Assembly: GCF_900095025.1 (NCBI RefSeq)
Contig: NZ_FMBK01000003.1
Coordinates: 1-64,000 of the forward strand
Length of the DNA stretch: 64,000 nt
From: Acinetobacter albensis
Lineage (GTDB): Bacteria; Pseudomonadota; Gammaproteobacteria; Pseudomonadales; Moraxellaceae
Reading direction: 5' to 3'
Positions 40,065 through 49,529 of this stretch are shown here, piece after piece (within the stretch, counting starts at the first letter, position 1; each line of letters begins with the position of its first letter). Position numbers and translations under genes: made by a program. The notes under the pieces were generated by a model. That model was not told the DNA's origin, did not search any database, and saw nothing but the letters and a program-made list of their open reading frames with translations.

Positions 40065-40988
40065 CTATAGTATCCCCGTACCAGTCTGATGCTTTAATAA
40101 AGCTGCCAATTGTGAACCTGATTTTAGCTTCTCTGTATAAGGACAGCCTTGATTATTGGGAGCCAAATATGGGCAATGCAAATAATACTGATCTAGAAGA
40201 CCCACCCCATTCTTTTTCTTTTGTAAAATCATTGGTTCAGCATGAATAGGACAACAAACAATATCAATACCTTGTTTTTTATTTTGCAAATCAGATTTTA
40301 AATCATCCATACGTTCTATAATACTTTCCGAAGTACTCTGATCCTGAATAATAATATTAAAGTCTTGAGCTGAAAGACTAAATTCAGGTGCGGATGTATC
40401 TGTCATTAATGCTAAGTCTTGTCGAGATAAATTTTCACGATATTCACATAAACGAACCTGCTTATTCTTAAAATACCAACCTGTACACCCCCAATAGAAA
40501 TCTTGTGGATTAACATAAACTAAATTACGTGCCCACTGCAATTTCATAGGTCTTTGACATTTAGGGCATGTCTTTGCCATGGTATCTGCAAAAGCATTCC
40601 ACTGAAGGACATGTGTTGTTTCAAGATCAATATCTACTTTATGAATATTATTTTCATTCTGTTGAAATCTATCAGCAGCAATAATTTGACTATCATTTTT
40701 AATACCTTGCTTTAGAAAATTTCTTTCCTCATCAAGCTCATACAGCCTTTTACGTTGTTGTTCAGTAATACGTCCTGATTCATTCAATTTTCTACGCAAA
40801 AATTGAATTTCTTGATTAAGCTCATGTATTTGATCTTGTTTTTTGTCTCGTTCATCGTAGACAGTCTTTGTCACGATTTCTTTTGCCGTGAAATAGGTTT
40901 TGACTGTAGAAACGACTTCAGAAACTACGCTCACTGCTGCACTGAATAAAGATCCAATGCCAGAAAACAACATATCAAAAAAGCCCAT
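40065..40988 (-). CDS. coiled-coil protein with two topoisomerase-like zinc ribbons
   Basis: I do not recognise a named family. Residues 1-30 form a hydrophobic, glycine/serine-rich helix (membrane-active or packing segment). Residues 44-95 look like a long coiled coil. Two zinc-ribbon candidates follow: Cys141, Cys144, Cys168 and Cys181 (CPKCQRPM...YWGC...LCEY), and Cys245 or Cys246, His249, Cys272 and Cys282. Both resemble the C4 zinc fingers at the C-terminus of bacterial topoisomerase I, which bind DNA. The gene starts 50 bases after res across a palindrome and precedes fic by 54 bases, so it may be an effector or DNA-binding accessory of the operon. Confidence 0.65.
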   Translation of the reverse strand: MGFFDMLFSGIGSLFSAAVSVVSEVVSTVKTYFTAKEIVTKTVYDERDKKQDQIHELNQEIQFLRRKLNESGRITEQQRKRLYELDEERNFLKQGIKNDSQIIAADRFQQNENNIHKVDIDLETTHVLQWNAFADTMAKTCPKCQRPMKLQWARNLVYVNPQDFYWGCTGWYFKNKQVRLCEYRENLSRQDLALMTDTSAPEFSLSAQDFNIIIQDQSTSESIIERMDDLKSDLQNKKQGIDIVCCPIHAEPMILQKKKNGVGLLDQYYLHCPYLAPNNQGCPYTEKLKSGSQLAALLKHQTGTGIL

Positions 40989-41003
40989 AATTTCCTCGTA
41001 AAA

Positions 41004-41032
41004 GAAAGTCTATGACTTAGTCATAGACTTTC
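41004..41032 (-). promoter_or_regulatory. perfect 14-bp palindrome between res and the zinc-ribbon gene
   Basis: GAAAGTCTATGACT (41004-41017) mirrors AGTCATAGACTTTC (41019-41032) around one central base. On the minus strand it follows the res stop directly, then TTTTA, then the ribosome binding site of the next gene. It could be a leaky terminator, an mRNA processing or stability hairpin, or a dimer-binding operator. Confidence 0.6.
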
Positions 41033-41038
41033 GATTGC

Positions 41039-44000
41039 TTATTTCACTAAATTCATCAAACTACCAAAACTATCAATCACAGAATACTGAACGATATCCT
41101 CCAATGATTGATTTTCTTGATTTAAAGTAGCGAAGAACTTTTTAGCACTGTCAACTTTACGCTGCTCTTTTTCCCTTAGGTCACTGTCTAGCATTGAGCC
41201 TTTAGTTTCTGCAACGAAATATATTTGGCGCACTTTATCCTTATTGAAAGCAATTGCCCAATCAGGGTTATAGCTACCGAAAGGCGTAGGAATCTGGAAA
41301 CGATCAGGGAGTTTAGCGTAGACGACCACCTCATCTGCACCATCCAGCTCCTCAACAAATTTACGCTCATTATCAGAATCGGTGACGACATAATCCCAGA
41401 TATGACGTTCTGCCTTATATGCCTGTAATGGAATATTCTCATTACTCACAAAAATTTCATTGTCAGGATAAGTCTTATCTAAAGGATTATATTTCAGTCC
41501 TTGAATGACCATTTTTGCTTGCTGTTCATTGATGATACGGCTCATTTCACGAATGAAAGCTTCTGGATTCGACTTAAACTGCGCAAATATCGCAGCGTTA
41601 ATTTCCTGTAAAATACGTGCAACCGTTTTACGAGTGAGATTGGTATCATCGGCAATATTCCCAATCAGGTCATAGGTCACTTGAGAATGAATAGAAATAT
41701 TCGCAACCTCAGTTTTTGAAGTCACCTTCCCAAACATTTCTTTGGCTTTGACTTGCTCATAGGTGGATTCATCATTCTGCGTCGCTTCTGCAAGTTTATA
41801 ACTCAGCGTTTCCACAAATTTGTTGTTACGCTCTTTAGCCGTACGTTCAACAGCACTAATGCTTTGCTCAATGAGTTTTTCAGAATCTAAATGAATTTGA
41901 TAAACGGCTTTACGGTTAATACGAGACCATAAAGCCTGAAACTCTTTACGTTCTAAATTGGCTTGGTTGATCGTATTGGTCAGCTTCTTATTGCCATCGT
42001 CTGCAATGCCTTCCAGAGCTTTAGGATCAAACAGCCCATCAATCAGCTTGTGAATTTGCTCAGTATAAGCCACTAAACTTTCAGGTAATTCTGCTAACGT
42101 GCCTTGATCTTTCGCTTCGTGATACTTTGGCGTTAACTGATCATTGTCATCAATATAATCGTGCTTAGACAAATGCTTATTAATCTGCTTTGCCATCAAT
42201 TCAGTGACTTCAACACTAGACCCATCAGATAACTTAAAGATTTTCCCTTTAAAGTAATCAGGGGTCGCTTGTGTCGGGCGATTCTGAATCGTATTCAGAA
42301 TTTCTGATTGTAGATTCGACACAAACTCTTTGTAACTTTCATTGGTCACAACTGTGAGATTATTCAGTTTATGAATTTCTCCTAAGGCTCCTTGAAAATG
42401 ATTGGCATCCATACGTTCGCCATATTTATTTACTGCAAGGCGCATACCACGGCCAACTTCTTGGCGACGAGAAATTACATTATCTGAATGCTTTAAAGTA
42501 CAGATCACAAACACGTTCGGGTTATCCCAACCTTCTCGTAATGCCGAGTGAGAGAAAATAAAACGTGTTGGCTCTTCAAAAGACAGTAAGCGTTCTTTGT
42601 CTTTTAAAATTAGGTCATAAGCATCTGTATCATTAGAAACTTGTTTTTCTTCTGATCTTGGATCAATTTTTGGGTTATGAAGACGTTTGTTCTTATCAAT
42701 CGAAAAATAACCGTTGTGAGTACGGTCTACCTCAATTGTTTTTAGATAGTCAAAATATGGGTCATTTTCTAAGTTTAGATCCAGAACTTCATTGAGTACC
42801 TGTTGATACTGTTCTTTGAAGATTTGAACATATTCCCCATCGACAGGATTATTATTCTCATCGTACTGACGATATTTTGCCACTTCATCAATGAAGAAAA
42901 GACTCAGGACTTTAATACCCTGATTGTATAATTGACGCTCTTTTTGAATGTGTGCACGAATCGTTTCACGGATCTGAATGGTACGCATGATCTTTTCATC
43001 AACATGCCCCAATGCTTCACCAACATGAATTTTGGTACCATTCAAGAAAGTCACCGAGTTATCTCTTGCATCAATGTCTGAGACGACATAACGGTCATTG
43101 TATTGTTCAGCTTTATTGGAAATATCGTAAAGGTTATCGCCTTTACTTACCTTCCTTACTTCACGCTTGAAACCATTCTTGGTTTCAATCTCAAGTTCCA
43201 AACGAGCGACAGGAGCAGATTTAGATACAATGATGTCTTGTAAGTATAAATATCCATGTGTACCTGACAAACCTTGGACTTCAACACCTTTTACAGTGAT
43301 TTTTTTCACCAGTTTTTGGTTATAGGCATCCAAAGCATCCAGACGGTAAATAAGGTTATAATTACGCTTATGTGTCGCGGAATAGCGCAAAATAAATAAC
43401 GGGTTGAAGTTAGATAAAGACTCTAGGGTTTTATCCGCGCCCATCTTTTGCGGTTCATCTAAGATTAAAATTGGACGGTTACGACTAATCACATCAATCG
43501 GGCGACGCGATTGGAATTCATCTAGTTCATCATAGATACGACGGTTATCTTTACCTGTGGCATTAAATGCTTGGACGTTAATGACCATGACGTTGATCCC
43601 ACCATTCGAGCTAAAGCTTTCCAAATGGTCTAATGCTTTGGAATCATAGATAAAGAAACGGGCCTTTTTGCCGTATTGCTCTTGAAAGTGATCAGCCATC
43701 ATATTTAGGCTTTTGTAAACGCCTTCACGAATGGCAATGCTTGGTACGACCACAATAAATTTCGACCAGCCATACTGCTTATGCAGTTCAAACATAGTAC
43801 GAATATAACAGTAGGTTTTACCTGTACCTGTTTCCATTTCAATATCAAGGTTTAATGGACTTTTGGTCAGGTTCTTGCCTTTGCCATTATCATCCGTGAT
43901 GAGTTGAGATGATCTTTGTAATCCACTTGCCGCTTGTACGTCCTGAATGTTTTTCAGTACAGCTTGTAGATCAAAAATATGGGCATTCTCAAAACCAACA

Positions 44001-44206
44001 TCTGCAATCACTTTTTTAGCCTTGCCACCTTGTAAATCCAAGGTTTCTTCAAGCATATCAACCTGTGCAGTTGCTTTTTTAACTTTAGCTGCACCTTGGT
44101 CGATCATGTAACGATGACCTTCAGAACGTGGTTGTCCTTTAAAGCAATCCACAATCGCTTGTACTGAGTCTTTCTGATAACCAAGGGTTTTAAAACGGAT
44201 TTCCAT
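41039..44206 (-). CDS. res: type III restriction enzyme Res subunit
   Basis: Res is the ATP-driven translocase and nuclease of type III restriction-modification; it acts only with Mod. The SF2 helicase motifs are visible: Walker A ETGTGKT (125-131), the LILDEPQKM Walker B with DEPQ typical of Res, YSATHKRNYN (motif III) and SRRQEVGRGMRL (motif VI). A PD-(D/E)xK nuclease lies at the C-terminus, with PDWAIAF and then VAETKGS. It begins 12 bases after mod. Its 1055 residues match type III Res proteins (about 970-1050). Confidence 0.93.
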   Translation of the reverse strand: MEIRFKTLGYQKDSVQAIVDCFKGQPRSEGHRYMIDQGAAKVKKATAQVDMLEETLDLQGGKAKKVIADVGFENAHIFDLQAVLKNIQDVQAASGLQRSSQLITDDNGKGKNLTKSPLNLDIEMETGTGKTYCYIRTMFELHKQYGWSKFIVVVPSIAIREGVYKSLNMMADHFQEQYGKKARFFIYDSKALDHLESFSSNGGINVMVINVQAFNATGKDNRRIYDELDEFQSRRPIDVISRNRPILILDEPQKMGADKTLESLSNFNPLFILRYSATHKRNYNLIYRLDALDAYNQKLVKKITVKGVEVQGLSGTHGYLYLQDIIVSKSAPVARLELEIETKNGFKREVRKVSKGDNLYDISNKAEQYNDRYVVSDIDARDNSVTFLNGTKIHVGEALGHVDEKIMRTIQIRETIRAHIQKERQLYNQGIKVLSLFFIDEVAKYRQYDENNNPVDGEYVQIFKEQYQQVLNEVLDLNLENDPYFDYLKTIEVDRTHNGYFSIDKNKRLHNPKIDPRSEEKQVSNDTDAYDLILKDKERLLSFEEPTRFIFSHSALREGWDNPNVFVICTLKHSDNVISRRQEVGRGMRLAVNKYGERMDANHFQGALGEIHKLNNLTVVTNESYKEFVSNLQSEILNTIQNRPTQATPDYFKGKIFKLSDGSSVEVTELMAKQINKHLSKHDYIDDNDQLTPKYHEAKDQGTLAELPESLVAYTEQIHKLIDGLFDPKALEGIADDGNKKLTNTINQANLERKEFQALWSRINRKAVYQIHLDSEKLIEQSISAVERTAKERNNKFVETLSYKLAEATQNDESTYEQVKAKEMFGKVTSKTEVANISIHSQVTYDLIGNIADDTNLTRKTVARILQEINAAIFAQFKSNPEAFIREMSRIINEQQAKMVIQGLKYNPLDKTYPDNEIFVSNENIPLQAYKAERHIWDYVVTDSDNERKFVEELDGADEVVVYAKLPDRFQIPTPFGSYNPDWAIAFNKDKVRQIYFVAETKGSMLDSDLREKEQRKVDSAKKFFATLNQENQSLEDIVQYSVIDSFGSLMNLVK

Positions 44207-44218
44207 TATCTAACCCTC

Positions 44219-46120
44219 TTAAAGAAACTTGACTTCGGTATCAGGAGAGAGCTGTTTAAAGCGTTCTTTGATATTGGTTTTATCATGGTCCAGATGAATG
44301 GCTTTTTCTGCTGATACGAAGCGTAAAGGATGATCTTTAGCAACTTCATCCACCACATCAAAGTTCAATTCATCAAAACACGCTACAAGGCTATTACCTG
44401 CAACATAAAATACTTCTTTTCCTGCAACAGTTTTACGTTCAATTGGTAATGACAGCTCAAGCCCCCAATCAAGCATGACTTGGAATAACAAGTCCTCAGA
44501 TGTACGATCTTCTTTAATATTTGAAGCTAAATCCAGCATATCAGCTTGTTTTAAAGCATCAGGAGTGTAATAGACATCCTTCATATTGGTTGAGTCTATT
44601 TTTAGGACTCGGAAGCCAATATCTAAATTTTCTTTGCCTTCTTTATCTTTATTGTCTTCTACAATTTTTTTACCTGCACGACGGATACGGTCTTTAGATA
44701 TTTCAGCAATACTTTTATAACCAGCCTTGAATGCTTCTGATTTCTCATCTGTTTTTTCAGGCAATTGAACCATGATGAATTTTCGGTTGCCACTATCTTC
44801 TGCATTTAACTTCATTACAGCATGTGCTGTAGTCGAAGAACCTGCAAAAAAATCTAAAATAATAGAATCTTTATCAGTATTAGCGATTTGAAGAATTCTA
44901 GATAATAAGCGAGTAGGCTTTGGCCCATCAAAATATCCCTTATCATCGAATAATTTTTTTACTTCCTGCCGTCCTTCTTGATTATGTCCTACATCGTTAT
45001 GCAGCCATAATGTAGTCGAAACCATCCCATCCTGCACCTCAGACAGAAATCGCTTTAAACGAGGTACATTGTCACCATTCTCACCAAACCAAATCCTATT
45101 ATCTTTTACTAATTCATTAAATTTATTTTTATTTACCCTCCAACATGAACCATGTGATGGATTAATAATTTTTCCAGATGGTGTAGTTATAGGATAATCA
45201 TATTCTTTAGAGTAGGTTTTTACAGACAAATCTCCCGAAACCCATTTCCCTCGGTAATCGTTATCTGGGTTTTTATACCTTGCATTTGCTTCTTCTGTTC
45301 TCGGAAGTTTTCCAACTTTAAAGCTATTGATATTCTTCGCATAGATTAAGACATAGTCATGACTAGAGGACAAATATTTAGCATCATTCTTCGGTGAGAA
45401 AGCTCTTTGCCAAACTACTGTCGCAACATAATTACCTATAAAAATTTCATCACAAATCTTTTTGATATTATCTTTTTCATAATCATCAATACTAATAAAA
45501 ATAACGCCATCGTCTTTTAACAAGTTTTTAGCTAATTTTAGTCGAGAATAGATCATACTTAGCCAATCTGAATGAAAACGGCCATTGCTATCTGGATTTG
45601 CAACTAACTTGTTGCCCTCTTCATCCACTTGGTTAGAACGCTCAAAAAACTCATCGGTACTTTCGGCAAAATCATCTTCGTAAATAAAGTCATTACCTGT
45701 GTTATATGGTGGATCAATGTAGATCATTTTGACCTTGCCCAAGTAATTCTCTTGCAGAAGTTTTAAGGCTTCTAGGTTGTCACCTTCGATAAACAAGTTT
45801 TCTGTTCTATCAAAATTTACACTCTCCTCACGGCACGGGCGCAAAGTTTTCGCAATCGGTGCATTGGCGGTTAGAATGGCTTCTTTTTTACCGACCCAAT
45901 CTAGCCGATAACGTTCTTGCTCACCATCAACAATCACTTGCGATAGCTCTTGTTTAAGCAAATCAAAATCAATAGCTTTTTTTAGCTCACCATTTTCACC
46001 TTGTGCTTCTGTAACACAGTTTGGAAATAGTGCTGCAATCTTTTCGATGTTGCTATCGACTAGGTTAGGGCTGTGCATTTTTAACTGGTCTTGGTTTGAC
46101 ATCTTCATCATCTCAATCAT
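44219..46120 (-). CDS. mod: type III DNA-methyltransferase Mod subunit
   Basis: Mod recognises the target sequence and methylates adenine (N6). It is a beta-class methyltransferase: the catalytic DPPY (residues 136-139, IDPPYNTGNDF) comes before the SAM-binding motif DFFAGSSTTAHAV (near residue 400). The region between them holds the target-recognition domain. The N-terminal segment LFIEGDNLEALKLLQENYLG is typical of Mod. I see no simple-sequence repeat of the kind that makes some mod genes phase-variable. The start is 6 bases after the upstream gene; internal in-frame ATGs at residues 4, 5 and 7 are alternatives. Confidence 0.93.
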   Translation of the reverse strand: MIEMMKMSNQDQLKMHSPNLVDSNIEKIAALFPNCVTEAQGENGELKKAIDFDLLKQELSQVIVDGEQERYRLDWVGKKEAILTANAPIAKTLRPCREESVNFDRTENLFIEGDNLEALKLLQENYLGKVKMIYIDPPYNTGNDFIYEDDFAESTDEFFERSNQVDEEGNKLVANPDSNGRFHSDWLSMIYSRLKLAKNLLKDDGVIFISIDDYEKDNIKKICDEIFIGNYVATVVWQRAFSPKNDAKYLSSSHDYVLIYAKNINSFKVGKLPRTEEANARYKNPDNDYRGKWVSGDLSVKTYSKEYDYPITTPSGKIINPSHGSCWRVNKNKFNELVKDNRIWFGENGDNVPRLKRFLSEVQDGMVSTTLWLHNDVGHNQEGRQEVKKLFDDKGYFDGPKPTRLLSRILQIANTDKDSIILDFFAGSSTTAHAVMKLNAEDSGNRKFIMVQLPEKTDEKSEAFKAGYKSIAEISKDRIRRAGKKIVEDNKDKEGKENLDIGFRVLKIDSTNMKDVYYTPDALKQADMLDLASNIKEDRTSEDLLFQVMLDWGLELSLPIERKTVAGKEVFYVAGNSLVACFDELNFDVVDEVAKDHPLRFVSAEKAIHLDHDKTNIKERFKQLSPDTEVKFL

Positions 46121-46126
46121 TTAATC

Positions 46127-48844
46127 TTAAAAATCTAAACTTTCCATATCCCAGTTTTCACCAAAATATGGACGTAATTGTTCAAGTGCTGATGGCAACT
46201 CACCAGTACAAGTCACCCCTAAATAATTGGCTGCTCGGGTTGCACCGACATATAAAAATTTCTGATATAAATCAGGATACTGCTGTAACAGTTGATCTAC
46301 GCCAACAAAAAATACAGCTTCAAATTCTAAGCCCTTAATATATTCGATACTACATACTCGCACATCCGTTGCATTGCCTACACTTTGACCTTGCAAACAT
46401 GCAATTACTTTTAAATTAAGGTCATCTAAATTTTCTGTAAGTTTTTTCGCCATCGGCTGTACATCAGCTTCATCTTTTACCAAAACCACAATAGAAGGTA
46501 AAATTTGTTCTTCTGTATGATTGGTATTCACCAAACGCTCAATTTCCCCAATGCGTTGAGTAATCCAATAAGCAATATCATCTAAATCATCATGATATTC
46601 TGCGATCACTGGAGCTAAACCCTCAAAGTCTGTAAACTTTGGCAATTCAGAACGTGCCTGTGTATCTTGCTCATCCATCAAATCTAAAATGGCATGGGTA
46701 AATTCATTTAATTTTGGACTCTGACGATACACTGTATTAATACGTGCAATTTTTAAATCAGGTGAAATCCACTCGAGTAAAACTAGATCTTTAATCCCTT
46801 GTGTAGTTAATCGTTGGTTAAAGTCACCACACGCAAAAAATGAATTAAGTAATGGATTCGTCATGGCTTGCATACAAGCAAGTTGTAGCGCAGAAAAATC
46901 TGTGGCTTCATCCACCATAATTTGGTCTTTAAACAAACCTTCACGTAACCCCTTAAGCTCTTGAAAAGCAATTTCATTAAGGTTTCTAACAATGTATGGC
47001 TCTTTCAGTAAATCTTTTAAATTACGTAAAATCACCAACAAAATTAAATCTAATTCTGCTTGTGAGATCTTTTGTACCTCTAATTTTTCTTTGCTATAAA
47101 AATGTTGGTAATGCTCTTCTTTCCTAAATTTTTTATACAATCCTACAGGTTTTTTATAAACACGTTTCCAACAGTTTAGATTATGACGTAAACCATTTTG
47201 TAAAGTAATACTTCGCCCCAATTGTAGTAATCGCTCTTCTGAAGGAAGCTTTTCCCCTAACCATTCAGCAGTTTTGGCATCCTTACTATCTTTCTTAAAC
47301 GTTTTTTTCAAATAGTGATAACGTGCTAATTTTTTTAAGAATTTTTGATATTCAACTAAAGCTTTTGCTTCTTGTGAATGCGTGACAGAGCCAGCTTCTA
47401 CTTCATCATCATCGTAATCAGCCTCTTCATCATCTTCTTCAGCATCCACATTTTTGAAGTTATTTAAAAAGCGAGCTAAATCTTTTAAAATATCTTCATT
47501 CTTGTTAATCAGTAAATTTCGCTCTTCTTGAATAATTTTATCGCTCACTAATTTTTCACTTTCGATCATTTTTTTAATTTGATTTTCTAGTTCAAAAAGT
47601 TGGCGATATTTACTCAATACTTTCGTATCACTTTCAATAATGTTACGAATTTTTACAATGAGTTTTTCATCATTTAAACCCGAGGCTTGCTGTAAAATTT
47701 TAATGCCGTTGTTTAACTCTAAATTTAAAGCATTTTCTATATAAGATTGAAAACTACTATATAAAAACTGTGGATCATCAACATATTGTTGTTTGATATT
47801 TTCACTTGTTTCTATCGAGAATCCTGAGCCATTTGTCGAGCTTCTTAAAATGCTAAAGTTCTTACGTGCAATATTTTTAGAATAATCTAACCAGGTCTTT
47901 AGATTATCTCTAATGGCTATGCCTTCTATATTAAATGCTTTAAATAAATATTCTTTTAATAGCTCTGAAGGCGTAAACATTAGCCAATCATTAAATCCTT
48001 GACCATCCCTACCTAATTTTTTTAAAAGTCCTTCTTCAATCTCAGATAGCACCCCTTGAGATTTATCAAGTTTTTGTCCTAGACGTTTAATTAAAGTTGT
48101 GGTTTTACCTGTACCTGGTGGCCCTAAAATAATACGTTGTGAGTTTACGGGTAAACGAAAAATTTCATCTTGGTATTCATCAAGCGCTGCTTGGTTACGT
48201 AAAGACATGCCTGAGCGTATATTACGGGTCAAATTTTTAATTTTACCTGCTGTGGTCTGTTCTTCTTCGGCAATTGCTTGTAAATATGCTTCTACATCTA
48301 TACCTTGCTCTTCTAAATTATCAAGCAATGCTCTAAAAGACTCTAGGTTAATTTTTTCTTCTTCTGAAAAAATTTCAACTGCAAATCCATCCCATAATTG
48401 TTCAACTTGGCGTGGTGTAAATTTAATTTTTTGACCAATATAATATTCTTGTTCCTTAATCGGAAAATCTGCACCTGGCGATAAAGATGCAATTCGCCCC
48501 ATAGGGGCACGATAACTAACAAAATCAATTAGTTTTGTCCGCCAAACACTCAAGCCTGTTGGTGGAGCAACCTGTGAAATATAAATACTCCGACAATAAT
48601 TTCCGTCAACATCTTCCAAATCCACACGCATAAATACAGGTTCAGAAGCTAAAATTAAACTATCTCGTCGAATAGAATCAGAAGCAGTTTCTAAAGCCAA
48701 AAAAGCATTATCAGTAAATGAGTTAGCAGTAATTACATCCTGTGAATAACCTGACAGTTTTAATGCATCTTTTGCTTTATTTGAAATATCAGCAAGAATA
48801 TCCACTGTATCTTGCGCAATTTCTTGAATTCCTTTATCTAACAT
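46127..48844 (-). CDS. UvrD/Rep-like superfamily 1 helicase with GreA/B-like N-terminal segment
   Basis: An SF1A-type helicase: Walker A GPPGTGKT (241-248), IMVDEATDFSALQL (Walker B), SIEYIKGLEFEAVFFVGVD (motif V) and LYVGATRAANYLGV (motif VI). The first 240 residues are not part of the helicase. Residues about 71-141 (DLEDVDGNY..., VSYRAPMGRIASLSPGADF) resemble the C-terminal domain of GreA/GreB, which binds RNA polymerase; this is a hand comparison. A very acidic insert (near residues 463-485) interrupts the helicase. The gene lies between DUF4391 and mod with 2- and 6-bp gaps, so it belongs to the same transcript. An anti-phage role is inferred from context. Confidence 0.82.
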   Translation of the reverse strand: MLDKGIQEIAQDTVDILADISNKAKDALKLSGYSQDVITANSFTDNAFLALETASDSIRRDSLILASEPVFMRVDLEDVDGNYCRSIYISQVAPPTGLSVWRTKLIDFVSYRAPMGRIASLSPGADFPIKEQEYYIGQKIKFTPRQVEQLWDGFAVEIFSEEEKINLESFRALLDNLEEQGIDVEAYLQAIAEEEQTTAGKIKNLTRNIRSGMSLRNQAALDEYQDEIFRLPVNSQRIILGPPGTGKTTTLIKRLGQKLDKSQGVLSEIEEGLLKKLGRDGQGFNDWLMFTPSELLKEYLFKAFNIEGIAIRDNLKTWLDYSKNIARKNFSILRSSTNGSGFSIETSENIKQQYVDDPQFLYSSFQSYIENALNLELNNGIKILQQASGLNDEKLIVKIRNIIESDTKVLSKYRQLFELENQIKKMIESEKLVSDKIIQEERNLLINKNEDILKDLARFLNNFKNVDAEEDDEEADYDDDEVEAGSVTHSQEAKALVEYQKFLKKLARYHYLKKTFKKDSKDAKTAEWLGEKLPSEERLLQLGRSITLQNGLRHNLNCWKRVYKKPVGLYKKFRKEEHYQHFYSKEKLEVQKISQAELDLILLVILRNLKDLLKEPYIVRNLNEIAFQELKGLREGLFKDQIMVDEATDFSALQLACMQAMTNPLLNSFFACGDFNQRLTTQGIKDLVLLEWISPDLKIARINTVYRQSPKLNEFTHAILDLMDEQDTQARSELPKFTDFEGLAPVIAEYHDDLDDIAYWITQRIGEIERLVNTNHTEEQILPSIVVLVKDEADVQPMAKKLTENLDDLNLKVIACLQGQSVGNATDVRVCSIEYIKGLEFEAVFFVGVDQLLQQYPDLYQKFLYVGATRAANYLGVTCTGELPSALEQLRPYFGENWDMESLDF

Positions 48845-48846
48845 GC

Positions 48847-49527
48847 TTACCCCCTTCTTACTTGAGCGAGTTGCGATTCTAATTCACTCACTTTTTTATT
48901 TAATTCAACCTTCCGATTAAATTGCCTTTCATTTCTTAACTTAGACTGCAACTGATTAAGCTGCTTTCGCAAGCTTTCAAGTTGTTGAGATTTTTGCAAC
49001 TGAAGTTCAATAGAAACCGATTCATTATCGTTTTCCTGATCTTTACTTAATGCAATCGGCAATATCTGTGCGATGAAATGTTCATATAGATCAGCCAGTT
49101 TTAAGTAAATAGGCAATTCAACACGATCATGATCTTCTAGCCACTCAGAAGCATAATATTGACCTATCACCATTTTAGTTTTGTCTGCTTGATTCAAACG
49201 CTTATAGGTTGCAACAACTTTCACTTTATCTTGATAAACAACTTCAAAAATAATTGGAGTGAGAATGAGTTTATCAATGAAAGATAGTATTGACACATCT
49301 AAATCTTCAACCCGACTTTTTACTCGAAAGATTTGAATTTCCTTCAAATCTTCCTGATCTTGGAGGTGAATTGTAGATGAAGCCAACTTGTACGCCCACC
49401 GTATATTTTCCACTTGATTAACAAATAGCTGTTCGATCTTGCTATTGGCTTTACCTTGCTCATAAAACTTATTTTTCGGAATTAACCGATCCACTTTAGC
49501 CTGCTGCGGAAACTTGTATAACTTCAT
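48847..49527 (-). CDS. DUF4391 family protein
   Basis: The 226-residue protein matches the DUF4391 family, small proteins found beside SNF2 helicases and type III restriction genes. The N-terminal two thirds is an alpha/beta domain (LIPKNKFYEQGKANSKIEQL, then IEFRVKSR-like IFRVKSRVEDLDV); the last 60 residues form a coiled coil (QSKLRNERQFNRKVELNKKV). No catalytic motif is apparent. It starts 2 bases after the SNF2 gene, and the next gene starts 2 bases after it, both through the same TAAGCATG junction. A bridging or targeting subunit is my inference. Confidence 0.8.
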   Translation of the reverse strand: MKLYKFPQQAKVDRLIPKNKFYEQGKANSKIEQLFVNQVENIRWAYKLASSTIHLQDQEDLKEIQIFRVKSRVEDLDVSILSFIDKLILTPIIFEVVYQDKVKVVATYKRLNQADKTKMVIGQYYASEWLEDHDRVELPIYLKLADLYEHFIAQILPIALSKDQENDNESVSIELQLQKSQQLESLRKQLNQLQSKLRNERQFNRKVELNKKVSELESQLAQVRRG

Positions 49528-49529
49528 GC

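Noticed and set aside
39006..40988. Fic plus zinc-ribbon genes as a toxin-antitoxin pair
   Set aside because: The Fic protein carries its own inhibitory motif and the neighbour does not resemble FicA-type antitoxins.
44219..46120. Phase-variable mod gene
   Set aside because: No tandem simple-sequence repeat was seen in the coding or upstream region.
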